Origin: Caulobacter endophyticus
GTDB lineage: Bacteria; Pseudomonadota; Alphaproteobacteria; Caulobacterales; Caulobacteraceae
Direction of reading: 5' to 3'
Assembly (NCBI RefSeq): GCF_003116815.1
Contig: NZ_QDKQ01000077.1
Coordinates: forward strand, 327,723-391,722
DNA length: 64,000 nucleotides
Positions 17,170-27,932 of the stretch are shown one piece after another; position 1 is the stretch's first letter; each line of letters starts with the position of its first letter. The notes below the pieces were generated by a model that did no database searches, had not been told where the DNA came from, and saw nothing but the letters and a program-made list of their open reading frames with translations. Made by a program: the position numbers and the translations under genes.

Positions 17170-18011
17170 CAGTCGAACAGGTCCGGCTCTTCTTCGGTGA
17201 CGATATCCCAGTAAGGCTGGAAGGCGTAGATCCCGCCCAGTTCCGTGCCCACCTGGCTTGCGGTGTGTTTGGCCACCTCCGGCGGCATCGGCTTGGTCGG
17301 ACCGGCGGCCTGCGCCAACAGCTGGGCCTGACAGGCGTTTTCGAAGGCGAGGTAACGCCATACGGCGGCCTCCACCGACTGGCCGACGGTCAGGATCCCG
17401 TGGTTCTGCAGGATCACCGCCTTCTTGGGCCCCAGGGCCTTGGCGATCTTCTGGCCCTCGCTGGTGTCGAGCACCACGCCGGAGAACTCCTCGAACAGGG
17501 CGTGGTCGTCGTAGAAGGCCGCCGAGTCCTGGGTCAGCGGATCCAGCAGCCGCCCCAGCGCCGACCAGGCCTTGCCGTACAGCGAATGCGAGTGGGCGGC
17601 GGCGACCACGTCGGGCCGGGCCTCGTGCAACTGGGAATGGATGGCGAAGGCCGCGCGGTTCAGGCGCGCTGGCGTCCTGGCCGGCGGCTGCACGATCTCG
17701 CCCTCGTGGCTGACCAGCATCAGGTCCGACACCTTGATCCGCGAGAAGTGCACGCCCAGCGGATTGACCCAGAAATGGTCGGTCAGCTCAGGATCACGGG
17801 CGGTGATGTGCCCCGCGCCGCCCATGTCGAAGCCGTAGCGGCCGAACAGGCGATAGCCGGCGGCCAGGCGCTGCTTGCGATAGAGACGCTCCAGCTCGAG
17901 CGTCGGCTGCTGGGGGATTTCGCGCGCCCCAAACGGCGGCAGCACGGTCTCAAGCTTGGCGGGGTGGGGGGCCGCGGCGGCGAAGCCGCGCGGGGCTGGG
18001 ATCGCGGTCAT
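17169..18011 (-). CDS. Class II aldolase/adducin-domain protein
   Basis: 280 residues from ATG 18011. Family motifs: YRLFGRYGFDMGGAGHITAR, zinc ligands in AAAHSHSLYGKAW and the distal His in LQNHGILTVG, with an acidic residue pattern between. Members are fuculose-phosphate-type aldolases, epimerases or decarboxylases. Its place between a sulfonate binding protein and a 2-hydroxyacid dehydrogenase suggests C-C or C-S cleavage of a sulfur-bearing carbon skeleton, but no substrate can be named. It overlaps the downstream binding-protein gene by one base. Confidence 0.8.
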   Translation of the reverse strand: MTAIPAPRGFAAAAPHPAKLETVLPPFGAREIPQQPTLELERLYRKQRLAAGYRLFGRYGFDMGGAGHITARDPELTDHFWVNPLGVHFSRIKVSDLMLVSHEGEIVQPPARTPARLNRAAFAIHSQLHEARPDVVAAAHSHSLYGKAWSALGRLLDPLTQDSAAFYDDHALFEEFSGVVLDTSEGQKIAKALGPKKAVILQNHGILTVGQSVEAAVWRYLAFENACQAQLLAQAAGPTKPMPPEVAKHTASQVGTELGGIYAFQPYWDIVTEEEPDLFD

Positions 18012-18028
18012 CGCGAAGGTCCTTGTTC

Positions 18029-18979
18029 TCAGTAGCCGCGCGACAGGTCGACGACGTCGGCCAGGGGCGCGCCGGCGCGGAAGCGGGCGAGGTTTTCGGC
18101 GAACTGGGTCGCCAGGTTGATGCGGGTGTCGGGCGTGTGAACCGAGGTGTGGGGCGAGAGCCGCACCTTCGGATGGCCGTAGAACGGGTGGCCATCGGTC
18201 AGCGGCTCGGGGAAGGTCACGTCCAGGCTCGCGCGGCCGACCCGGCCGTCGTCCAGCGCCGCCAGCAGGGCGTCGTCGTCGATCAGCGCGCCGCGGGCGA
18301 TGTTGATCAGGTGCAGGCCAGGCTTTGCGTGGGCCAGCACCTCGCGGCCGATCAGGCGCTCGGTCTGCGGCGTCGCCGGTGCGGCCAGCACCACGTGGTC
18401 GCTGCGCGAAAACAGGGTCTTGAGGTCCGCCACCCGCTCGACGCCGGCCACAGGGATCGGCTTGTCCGAGCGGCGGGTGGCGACGACGTTCAGGCCCAGC
18501 GCCTGGGCGCGCGGGGCCAGGGCCTCGCCGATGGCGCCGAAGCCCACCAGGCCAAGCGTCGTGCCGGAGATCAGCTTCAGCGGCTGCGGCGTCCAGCGCT
18601 CGGCCTTGTCGATCCAGATCTCCGGCAGGCGCTTGGCGTCGGCGAGGATCGCCGCGAGCGCGAACTCGGCCAGAGCCACCGCCGACGAACCGCGCGCCGA
18701 GGTCACCACCGGACCGTCGAACAGCCAGTCCGGATAGAAGTCGATGCCCACCGAGACGAGCTGCACCCAGCGCAGGTCGAAAGGCCAGCCCGGCGGCGGG
18801 GTCTTGGGCAGCACGCCGCCGGCCTTGCGGAACGGGGCAGCCACCAGCACCTTGGCCGAGGGCGGCAGGGGCGCGTTCAGGCCCGGCGGCACGGCGATGA
18901 ACTCGGCGTCGGCCGCATGCTGGGCGAAGACGCTGTTGAACACGTCGGGCAATTGACTGGCGACGACGAGACGGCTCAT
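18029..18979 (-). CDS. D-isomer-specific 2-hydroxyacid dehydrogenase
   Basis: 316 residues from ATG 18979, overlapping the acyl-CoA-dehydrogenase-like stop. Rossmann motif GLVGFGAIGEALAPRAQALG, and the catalytic Arg-Glu-His set in INIARGALIDDDAL, FPEPLTDGHPF and LSPHTSVHTPD. The family reduces 2-oxoacids or oxidises D-2-hydroxyacids with NAD(P)H. The Arg after the second Rossmann strand (VATRRSDKP) favours NADPH. In this operon it could work on a carboxylate released by the aldolase or by a desulfonating enzyme, for example a sulfopyruvate/sulfolactate-like pair; that is speculation. Confidence 0.83.
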   Translation of the reverse strand: MSRLVVASQLPDVFNSVFAQHAADAEFIAVPPGLNAPLPPSAKVLVAAPFRKAGGVLPKTPPPGWPFDLRWVQLVSVGIDFYPDWLFDGPVVTSARGSSAVALAEFALAAILADAKRLPEIWIDKAERWTPQPLKLISGTTLGLVGFGAIGEALAPRAQALGLNVVATRRSDKPIPVAGVERVADLKTLFSRSDHVVLAAPATPQTERLIGREVLAHAKPGLHLINIARGALIDDDALLAALDDGRVGRASLDVTFPEPLTDGHPFYGHPKVRLSPHTSVHTPDTRINLATQFAENLARFRAGAPLADVVDLSRGY

Positions 18980-20151
18980 GCCACGGCCTCGCGTTGCGCG
19001 AACCCGGTGCGGCCGGCGCCAATCAGCACCACGTCGGCCTGGGGCGTATGCACCCGGCCGCACAGCACGTCGCGGTGATGGCGCTCCAGCGGATTGTTGC
19101 GGGTCAGGCCCGGATTGCCGGTCAGCTTCAGGGCCTTCTCGACCGCGGTGATGGCGTTCTCGGTAACCAGATGCTTGACGAGGCCGCTCTCGCTGGCCTC
19201 CGTTTCGCCGCGTGCGGCGCTGTCCAGCAGTACGCGGTTGCTCAGCAGAAGGCCGTCGATCTCGCCCAGGGCTTCCTGGAAGCGGGGCAGGGTCGACAGG
19301 CTGGCGCCGAGGTTGGCCGGCTTGCGGCCGATCAGGAAGTCGGCCAGCCAGTCGCGGGCGGCGCGGGCTACGGCGTCATAGATCGCAGCGGTCAGCACCG
19401 ACGACCAGGTTCCGAAGCTGGCCGGATAGGGCGGCGGGGCGCCAAGGGGCTGCGGGTCCAGGGCGTGGTCCAGCGGGACCAGCACGTCCTCGAAGATTAC
19501 GTCGTGGCTGGCGCTGGCGCGCAAACCGAGGTGATCCCAGGTCTCCTCGATGACCACGCCAGGGCTGTCGGCGCGCACCAGCCAGCCGCCGACCAGGGGT
19601 TCCGCATCGTCGCTGCGGGCCCAGACCACGAACCAGGTCAGCGCGCTGGAGCCTGTGGAGTAGATCTTGCGGCCGCTGATCCGCCAGCCCTCGGCCGTGC
19701 GGCGGGCGATGGTGGCGGGCAGGCCGCCGCGGGCGGGGGTGCCGAGATCGGGCTCCACCCGCAGGGCGTTGATCAGGGCCCCGTGCTCGATGGCCTCGCC
19801 GATCACCCGCTGCTTGAGGTGCTCGGGCCAGCCGGAGCGGCCCTCGACCGAGGCGTGGAACAGGTACTGCATGACCAGAACGAGCGCCGTGGCGGGCTCG
19901 CCCCGGGCGACGGCCGAGACCACCTTCAAGGCCGTCGGCAGGTCGCTTTGCAGGCCGCCCAGGCGCGCCGGTGCTGTCAGGGCCAGCAAACCGGCCTCAT
20001 GCAGGGCCTGGAAGTTGGCGAAGGGAAAGCTGGCCTCGCGGTCGTGACGACCGGCCGTGGCGGCGAAGGTTTCCGTCAGGCGCGGCAGCACCGCGTTCAG
20101 GTCGGGCAGGCGCGGCGCGGGCTCCAGCTTGCGGGCGGCGGCGCTGCTCAC
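18976..20151 (-). CDS. Acyl-CoA dehydrogenase-like flavoenzyme (SfnB/DszC group)
   Basis: 391 residues with the acyl-CoA dehydrogenase fold: an N-terminal helical region (ALTAPARLGGLQSDLPTALK), a middle beta domain (GWRISGRKIYSTGSSALTWF, PLDHALDP) and C-terminal helices ending ERHHRDVLCGRVHTPQADVV. Members next to sulfonate genes are the SfnB/DszC-like FMNH2-dependent oxygenases of sulfur acquisition rather than beta-oxidation enzymes; the usual catalytic Glu is not evident. It sits between the ABC ATPase and the 2-hydroxyacid dehydrogenase with 4-base overlaps on both sides, so co-translation is likely. It may share the FMNH2 made by the flavin reductase at 9319-9843. Confidence 0.8.
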   Translation of the reverse strand: MSSAAARKLEPAPRLPDLNAVLPRLTETFAATAGRHDREASFPFANFQALHEAGLLALTAPARLGGLQSDLPTALKVVSAVARGEPATALVLVMQYLFHASVEGRSGWPEHLKQRVIGEAIEHGALINALRVEPDLGTPARGGLPATIARRTAEGWRISGRKIYSTGSSALTWFVVWARSDDAEPLVGGWLVRADSPGVVIEETWDHLGLRASASHDVIFEDVLVPLDHALDPQPLGAPPPYPASFGTWSSVLTAAIYDAVARAARDWLADFLIGRKPANLGASLSTLPRFQEALGEIDGLLLSNRVLLDSAARGETEASESGLVKHLVTENAITAVEKALKLTGNPGLTRNNPLERHHRDVLCGRVHTPQADVVLIGAGRTGFAQREAVA

Positions 20152-20966
20152 TGCACGGCCTCGCCGGAGGGGAAGGCGACGAGAGCGGCCTCGTGCGAGG
20201 CGGGCGCCTCGACGCCCAGGTGTCCAAGCAGTCGGCGGCGGACGGCCTGGAAGCGGGCGTCCGGCGCGCGCGGGCGCTCCAGGGCGATGCGCTCTTCAGC
20301 GGCGATCCTGCCCTTGTTCAGCACCAGTACGCGGTCGGCCAGGGCGATGGCCTCGTCGACGTCGTGGGTGACCAGCAGCACGGCGGGCCTGTGTTCGTTC
20401 CAGAGATTCAGCACGAGATCGTGCATCTTCAGCCGGGTCAGGGCGTCGAGGGCCGCGAACGGCTCGTCGAGCAGCAGCAGGCCCGGCTCGCGTACGAGGG
20501 CGCGGGCCAGGGCCGTGCGCTGGGCCTCGCCGCCCGACAGGGTGGAGGGCCAGGCGTCGAGGCGATGGCCAAGGCCGACCTCCTTCAGCGCCGCTTCCGC
20601 CCTGGCCCGGACCCCTTTGTCCTTCAGGCCCAGCGCAACGTTGCGCCAGACCTTCTTCCACGGCAGCAGGCGGGCGTCCTGAAACACAACGGCGCGCGTG
20701 TCCGGCGTCGTGACGTCCTGGTCGCCGACCGGATCGAGGCCCGCCAGGGTGCGCAGCAGGGTGGTCTTGCCCGAGCCGCTGGCGCCCAGCAGGGCGACGA
20801 ACTCGCCCGGCGCGATCGACAGGTCCAGGCCGTCGATGACCCGGTTGGCGCCGAACTGGCGGACGAAGCCTGTCAGCTTGACGGCGGGGGCGACCGGCGC
20901 TGCGGCCGGAGCGGGCGTTACGGCGTCGAAGGCGCGGCGGCGGATACGCGGCTGGACCATGGTCAT
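20148..20966 (-). CDS. ssuB: Sulfonate-type ABC transporter ATP-binding protein
   Basis: 272 residues. Walker A GASGSGKTTLLRTLAG, Q-loop VVFQDARLLPWKKVW, signature LSGGEAQRTALARAL, Walker B LLLLDEPFAALD and H-loop LLVTHDVDEA. The DARLLPWKxV segment and the order in the locus mark the SsuB/TauB subgroup. A proline/alanine-rich N-terminal extension of about 30 residues precedes the domain. It powers uptake through the permease encoded at 20963-21772, and is likely the only ATPase serving both binding proteins of the island. Confidence 0.9.
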   Translation of the reverse strand: MTMVQPRIRRRAFDAVTPAPAAAPVAPAVKLTGFVRQFGANRVIDGLDLSIAPGEFVALLGASGSGKTTLLRTLAGLDPVGDQDVTTPDTRAVVFQDARLLPWKKVWRNVALGLKDKGVRARAEAALKEVGLGHRLDAWPSTLSGGEAQRTALARALVREPGLLLLDEPFAALDALTRLKMHDLVLNLWNEHRPAVLLVTHDVDEAIALADRVLVLNKGRIAAEERIALERPRAPDARFQAVRRRLLGHLGVEAPASHEAALVAFPSGEAVQ

Positions 20967-21772
20967 TGCTCCACGAGGCTGGGCCGCCAGGCCAGAGCGC
21001 GGCGCTCCAGCGTGCGGACGAAGGCGTCGGCTCCGAGGCCGAGCAGGGCGTAGACGAGCAGGCAGACGACGATGATGTCGGTGCGCATGAAGTCGCGGGC
21101 GTTGTTGATCAGGTGGCCAAGGCCCGCCTGGGCGTTGATCTGCTCGGCCACCACCAGCACCAGCACTGAGACGCCGAGGGCGTAGCGCAGGCCGACGAAG
21201 AACGAGGGCAAGGCGCCGGGCAGGATCACCTCACGCACCAGGCTCCAGTCCGAGAGGCCAAAGCTGCGGGCCGCCTCGACCAGTCGCACGTCGATGCCGC
21301 GCACCCCGGCGAACAGGTTGAGATAGATCGGGAAGGTCGTCGCCACCGCGATCAGGGCGATCTTCGGCGTCTCGCCAATGCCGAACCAGACGATGAACAG
21401 CGGCGTCAGGGCCAGGGACGGGATGGTCCGCTTGATCTGCATCAGCGGATCGATGGCGGTCTCGCCCAGCCGCGACAGGCCGGAGATCAGGCCCAGCGTG
21501 ACGGCCACGATCAGGGCGATAGTCAGGCCGGCCAAGGCCCGGGCCAGTGACACCAGCAGGTTGGCTGGCAGCTCTCCGGAGATGGTCAGCGCCCAGAAGG
21601 TTTCGGCCACCGTCGAGGGGGCGGCCAGCACCCGCTCGGGGATCACCCCGAACCGCGAGCCCAGTTCCCACAAGGCCAGAAGCAGCACCGGAGAAAGCCA
21701 ACGAGCGCGCGACAGGCGCGGCCATCGAAATGGCCTGGCTAGAGAAATTCTATCGGCGGTCGTCAAAGACAT
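20963..21772 (-). CDS. ssuC: Sulfonate-type ABC transporter permease
   Basis: 269 residues from ATG 21772; an upstream in-frame ATG at 21850 would add 26 residues, but MSLTTADRISLARP fits family starts better. About six transmembrane helices (LSPVLLLALWELGSRFG, LIVAVTLGLISGLS, IALIAVATTFPIYLNLFAG). The EAA-like loop is near the centre (VEAARSFGLSDWSLVREVILPGA). First gene of the leftward arm, divergent from the LysR gene with 139 bases between them. It overlaps ssuB by 4 bases. Confidence 0.9.
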   Translation of the reverse strand: MSLTTADRISLARPFRWPRLSRARWLSPVLLLALWELGSRFGVIPERVLAAPSTVAETFWALTISGELPANLLVSLARALAGLTIALIVAVTLGLISGLSRLGETAIDPLMQIKRTIPSLALTPLFIVWFGIGETPKIALIAVATTFPIYLNLFAGVRGIDVRLVEAARSFGLSDWSLVREVILPGALPSFFVGLRYALGVSVLVLVVAEQINAQAGLGHLINNARDFMRTDIIVVCLLVYALLGLGADAFVRTLERRALAWRPSLVEQ

Positions 21773-21852
21773 TGGGGCGCTTCCATCGCTGTGACCGTTG
21801 CGGCGGGGGCGCCGTTGCTTCACAGAGATGGACGCTGAATTCCTACTCAATC

Positions 21853-21879
21853 AATAGACTTATCCTCAGGGGTCTTATT
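21853..21879. promoter_or_regulatory. Candidate LysR operator in the divergent promoter region
   Basis: In the 139-base gap between ssuC and the LysR gene, AATAGAC (21853-21859) and GTCTTATT (21872-21879) form an interrupted inverted repeat in an AT-rich stretch; CTTAT is also directly repeated. This placement and geometry are typical of LysR-type regulator sites controlling divergent genes. No consensus was matched. Confidence 0.35.
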
Positions 21880-21911
21880 AGAGTTCCTCAACGGGGTAGA
21901 CGGGACGCCAG

Positions 21912-22748
21912 ATGCCGACCAACCTTCCGACCGAACTGCTCCGCAGCTTCGTGGCCATCGTCGACAGCGGTTCGATGCTGCGCGCCACCGAGCGCGTCTT
22001 CGTCACCCAGTCGGCGCTCAGCTTGCAGATGAAACGCCTGGAAGAGACCGTGCTGACGCCGCTGTTTCACCGTGAAGGCCGGCGGCTGAGCCTGACTCCG
22101 GCCGGCCAGACCCTGCTGGGCCACGCCCGCGATATCCTGGCGCTCAACGACCGGGCCGTGGTGGCCCTGACTGGCGATGCTTTGGCCGGCCCGGCGCGGG
22201 TAGGCCTTGTGCAGGACTTCGCCGAGACACTGCTGTCGGGCGTGCTGGCCCGCTTCGCCCAGCTCAATCCCGACACCCAGCTGCAGGTGCGGGTGGCCGG
22301 CTCGCCGGAGTTGCTGGAACTGCTGCGCAGCGACCGCCTGGACGTGATCCTGTGCATGGGGGGCTATGACGATCCGGCCGCCGCGCGCACCGTGCCCATG
22401 GTCTGGCATGGAGACGCCGACCTGGCCCAGCAGGAGGTCCTGCCGCTGGCAATCCTGGAAGCGCCGTGCCGGTTCCGCGACGCGGCGCTGGCGGCGCTGG
22501 AGCGGGAGGGGCGACGCTACCGCGTGGCGCTGGAGACCCCCAGCCTGTCGGCCCTGCGCGCGGCCGTGCAGTCGGGCCTGGCCGTCACCTGCCGCACCAG
22601 CCTGTTCCGGCCCGACGCCCAGCCGATCGCCGACGGAGCGCTGCCCAGCTTGCCGAAGGTGGCCTATGTGCGCCGCACCGGCCCGGCCCCTCACCCGTCG
22701 ATCGGCAAGCTGTCGGAGCTGATCCACGCGGCGGCGTTGGAACTCTAG
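21912..22748 (+). CDS. LysR-family transcriptional regulator of the sulfur island
   Basis: 278 residues. N-terminal winged helix-turn-helix (TELLRSFVAIVDSGSMLRAT, FVTQSALSLQMKRLEE, PLFHREGRRLSLTPAGQTLL), a linker helix, then a periplasmic-binding-protein-like effector domain (GPARVGLVQDFAETLLSGVL, LDVILCMGG). It is divergent from ssuC, the usual arrangement for a regulator of the adjacent operon. Its 3' end overlaps the convergent flavoprotein gene by 4 bases. By analogy with Cbl/CysB it may respond to a sulfur-status metabolite; this is inference. Confidence 0.88.
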   Translation: MPTNLPTELLRSFVAIVDSGSMLRATERVFVTQSALSLQMKRLEETVLTPLFHREGRRLSLTPAGQTLLGHARDILALNDRAVVALTGDALAGPARVGLVQDFAETLLSGVLARFAQLNPDTQLQVRVAGSPELLELLRSDRLDVILCMGGYDDPAAARTVPMVWHGDADLAQQEVLPLAILEAPCRFRDAALAALEREGRRYRVALETPSLSALRAAVQSGLAVTCRTSLFRPDAQPIADGALPSLPKVAYVRRTGPAPHPSIGKLSELIHAAALEL

Positions 22749-24106
22749 CCGCGCCTCGTAGAGTTCAGCGCTGCTTGCGCCACCTGCGCGGCCTGACCGC
22801 GAATATCGGGCACGGCGTTGATCTCCCACCATGCCCCGCGCGTCACCGGTCCGACCGCGAACAGGGTGCGGGCGGCGACGCCTGACACGTCGAGCAGGCG
22901 GTTGTTGGCGTCGACATCCAGGCCGAGGCGCAACGGGTCGGGGCGGGCCAGGCCCCGGCGGATCAGGTCCAGCACCAGCGGATCGTCCGTCCGGGTCACG
23001 TCGCCGGTAGGGCCGGTGGCGTTGATCACCGCCGACACCGAGAACGGCTGCGAGGCGGTCTCGCCGCGCGGCCGCCACGCGCCCTCGACCCGGCCGTCCT
23101 CGGCCTCGGCGAGGCGCACGATCTTGCCGGCGGCGACTTTCAGGCGGCCCGAGCGACGCAAGGCAGCGACCCGCGCGGCCACCTCCGGCGACAGACGATG
23201 GCGATGCACGTCCCAGAAGGGGCGCGCGTGGCGCAGGAAGGCCTGCTTGTGGACCACGCTCCAGCCTCGCCAGAGGTCTTGGGCAGCCGGGCGCAGGGCG
23301 TCGATAGCGGTGCGCCAGCCATGCTCGGCCGCCGTGCGCCGCAGCCAGGCCGCCGCGTCCAGGGGCGGAATGTCCGACGCGGGCGGCGAGGGCGGCCGGG
23401 TCGGCGGCTCGCCTTCATGCTCCCGGGGGATGAGACCTCGCCGCGACAGGGCGATGATCGAGCGGCCGGGCGCTGTGTCCTCCAGGCTCATGGCCAGGTC
23501 CACCATCGTCAGGCCCGTTCCCAGCAGCAGCACCGGGCCGGGCGGCAGGCTGGCGGGATCCCAGCGCCAGGGATCGGCGACATAGGTGGGCGAGGCGGCC
23601 AGGGCCTCGTCCACGCCGGACGGGCGGCAGGGCGGCGGATTGCCGAGCGCCAGCACCACGACGTCGGCCAGGATCGGCCGGCCCATGGCGGTAGTCAGGC
23701 GCCAGCCGTCGCCGCCCGGCTCCAGCCCGACCACGGCGTCGGGGGCGATCACCAGCCGGCCCGCGCCTTCCGGCCCTTCGACGATCGTGCTTATCAGACT
23801 CTGGAGATAGCGGCCGTAGTCGCCGCGCGTGGCGAAATCGCCGGGGCCTACGTCGAGACCCAGGCCCCGCATCCAGGCCACGAAGTCCTCCGGCCGGTCG
23901 GGCCAGGCGCTCATGTTGCCGGCACGCACGTTTAGGCGGTGGCTGGGATTGTGGGTGGCGTAGGCCGCGCCCAGCCCAACCGGCGCGTTGCGCTCCAGGA
24001 GGATCACCCGCACCGCCGCGCCGTGCCGCAGCAGGTGCAGGGCGGTCATCACGCCGCTGAAACCGGCGCCGACCACGGCGATCACGGGCGTTGGGGTCGA
24101 GGCCAT
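22745..24106 (-). CDS. FAD/NAD(P)-binding oxidoreductase (NAD_binding_9 / COG4529 type)
   Basis: 453 residues. N-terminal FAD motif VIAVVGAGFSGVMTALHLL, then RNAPVGLGAAYATHNPSHRLNV, GRYLQSLI, VLALGNPPPC, a second nucleotide motif PVLLLGTGLTMVDLAMSL and the C-terminal ATRTLFAVGPVTRG with WWEINAVPDIR. These are hallmarks of the FAD-NAD(P)-binding family found beside secondary-metabolism and sulfur or metal acquisition genes; its reaction is not established. Inserted between LysR and the TauD gene on the opposite strand to both. Alternative: a flavin N-monooxygenase relative. Confidence 0.75.
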   Translation of the reverse strand: MASTPTPVIAVVGAGFSGVMTALHLLRHGAAVRVILLERNAPVGLGAAYATHNPSHRLNVRAGNMSAWPDRPEDFVAWMRGLGLDVGPGDFATRGDYGRYLQSLISTIVEGPEGAGRLVIAPDAVVGLEPGGDGWRLTTAMGRPILADVVVLALGNPPPCRPSGVDEALAASPTYVADPWRWDPASLPPGPVLLLGTGLTMVDLAMSLEDTAPGRSIIALSRRGLIPREHEGEPPTRPPSPPASDIPPLDAAAWLRRTAAEHGWRTAIDALRPAAQDLWRGWSVVHKQAFLRHARPFWDVHRHRLSPEVAARVAALRRSGRLKVAAGKIVRLAEAEDGRVEGAWRPRGETASQPFSVSAVINATGPTGDVTRTDDPLVLDLIRRGLARPDPLRLGLDVDANNRLLDVSGVAARTLFAVGPVTRGAWWEINAVPDIRGQAAQVAQAALNSTRRG

Positions 24107-24233
24107 GGTCTGGAAACTCTATAGAAACGATAGGGGTTTCTTCGATGGTTGACGGGCATGGCGCAAGCCGCCTGTCGAGCATGGCCTATCCTGGCCATTC
24201 GCGCCGCTGAATTATGCGCCTCGCCAATGCCGA

Positions 24234-24252
24234 ATATTGCGGTTCGCGATAT
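24234..24252. promoter_or_regulatory. Palindrome in the TauD-TonB operon promoter region
   Basis: ATATTGCGGTTCGCGATAT is an almost perfect palindrome (ATAT-x-GCG-gtt-CGC-x-ATAT) at the AT-rich minimum of the 253-base gap between the flavoprotein gene and the first TauD-type gene. It is followed by ATATAAAT, which could serve as a -10 region. It is a candidate operator for the rightward sulfur arm; the binding protein is unknown. Confidence 0.35.
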
Positions 24253-24359
24253 ATAAATCTCTGAATTCTTTCTGAGAAATACTCGTTCGCGTCGTTTGGG
24301 AGCGCTCGCCATGTTCGCCTCCGCCGGCCGCTTTCGCGTCGGCTGCAAGGAGGTTCCCC

Positions 24360-25205
24360 ATGAGCTCCGTCCTCGACCAGGTCCGCCAGTCCGCCGGGCT
24401 GACCGTCACGCCCGTCAGCCCGACCATCGGCGCCGAAGTCGCCGGGATCGACCTGCGTCAGACTCTCTCGCGCGAGCAGCGCGACGCCCTCAAGGCCCTG
24501 CTGCTCGACCGCAAGGTCCTGTTCTTCCGCGACCAGGACATCACCCGCGACCAGCAGCTGGCCTTCGCCGCCAACTTCGGCGAGGTCTACGCCCATCCGA
24601 CCGGCGGCGTCGAAACCCACCGCGCGGTGCAGCCGATCTCGGCCGAGGCCTTCAAGAAGTACGATATCCGCGAGAACCACTGGCACACCGACACCAGCTG
24701 GCGGGTCAATCCGTCGTTCGGCGCGGTGCTGAAGGCCGTGCATATCCCCGAGGTCGGCGGTGACACCATCTGGGCCGATGGCCACGCGATCTGGAAGGGC
24801 CTGCCCGACGACCTGAAGGCCGCCGTCGACGAGCTCTATGTCGTCCACGACTACCAGGACGCCCTGAACCGCTCGGGCGAGCGCTATCCGCTGACGGCGC
24901 ATCCGGCGATCCGCACCCACCCGGAGACCGGCCAGGAGATCTTCTGGATCAACTACAGCCTCAAGCCGCGCTTCGTGGATCTGGCCCCGGACGAGAGCAA
25001 GGCCCTGCTGGCCCGCCTCTATGACGAGGTGAAGAAGCCCGAGCACCATGCCCGCTTCCGCTGGCGGCCCAACTCCGTGGCCCTCTGGGACAACCGCGCT
25101 GGCCTGCACTACGCCGTGCGCGACTACGGAGACTTCCCGCGCGTGATGGAGCGGGTGCTGATCGGCTCCGACGACGTGCCGTACCGCGAGCGCAAAAGCG
25201 CCTGA
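24360..25205 (+). CDS. TauD/TfdA-family 2-oxoglutarate-dependent dioxygenase
   Basis: 281 residues, ATG 24360 with AAGGAGG 6-8 bases upstream. Fe(II) facial triad: His-x-Asp in NHWHTDTSW and the distal His in LWDNRAGLHYAVRDY, with the 2-oxoglutarate-binding Arg downstream near PRVMERVLI. VLFFRDQDIT and HPAIRTHPETGQE are further family motifs. It hydroxylates the carbon next to a sulfonate or sulfate ester so that sulfite or sulfate leaves; phenoxyacid-type substrates are also known. First gene of the rightward arm, 98 bases before a TonB receptor. Confidence 0.9.
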   Translation: MSSVLDQVRQSAGLTVTPVSPTIGAEVAGIDLRQTLSREQRDALKALLLDRKVLFFRDQDITRDQQLAFAANFGEVYAHPTGGVETHRAVQPISAEAFKKYDIRENHWHTDTSWRVNPSFGAVLKAVHIPEVGGDTIWADGHAIWKGLPDDLKAAVDELYVVHDYQDALNRSGERYPLTAHPAIRTHPETGQEIFWINYSLKPRFVDLAPDESKALLARLYDEVKKPEHHARFRWRPNSVALWDNRAGLHYAVRDYGDFPRVMERVLIGSDDVPYRERKSA

Positions 25206-25277
25206 TCTCAGCCGGCGCGGCCCGCGCAAGCCGCGCCCGTCTTCCGATTTCAAAGACCACACAACGACGCGAGGCCG

Positions 25278-25303
25278 ATGCGCCGCGCGCGGGGGATAGA
25301 CTT

Positions 25304-25307
<4 letters not shown>
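25278..25307 (+). other. Nine-codon upstream ORF overlapping the TonB receptor start
   Basis: ATG CGC CGC ... TTT TGA encodes MRRARGIDF. Its TGA (25305-25307) overlaps the TTG start codon of the receptor (25304-25306) in another frame, a start-stop arrangement that favours translational coupling. GAGG lies just upstream. The peptide resembles the short Arg-rich leaders with an R-x-(I/V)-D core annotated before sulfur genes in actinobacteria; that likeness is an observation from memory, not a search result. Confidence 0.4.
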
Positions 25308-27919
<2,612 letters not shown>

Positions 27920-27932
27920 AGGAGAGGACGGC

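Noticed and set aside
25240..25303. Cobalamin riboswitch ahead of the TonB receptor
   Set aside because: The gap is only about 100 bases and shows no B12-box-like string.
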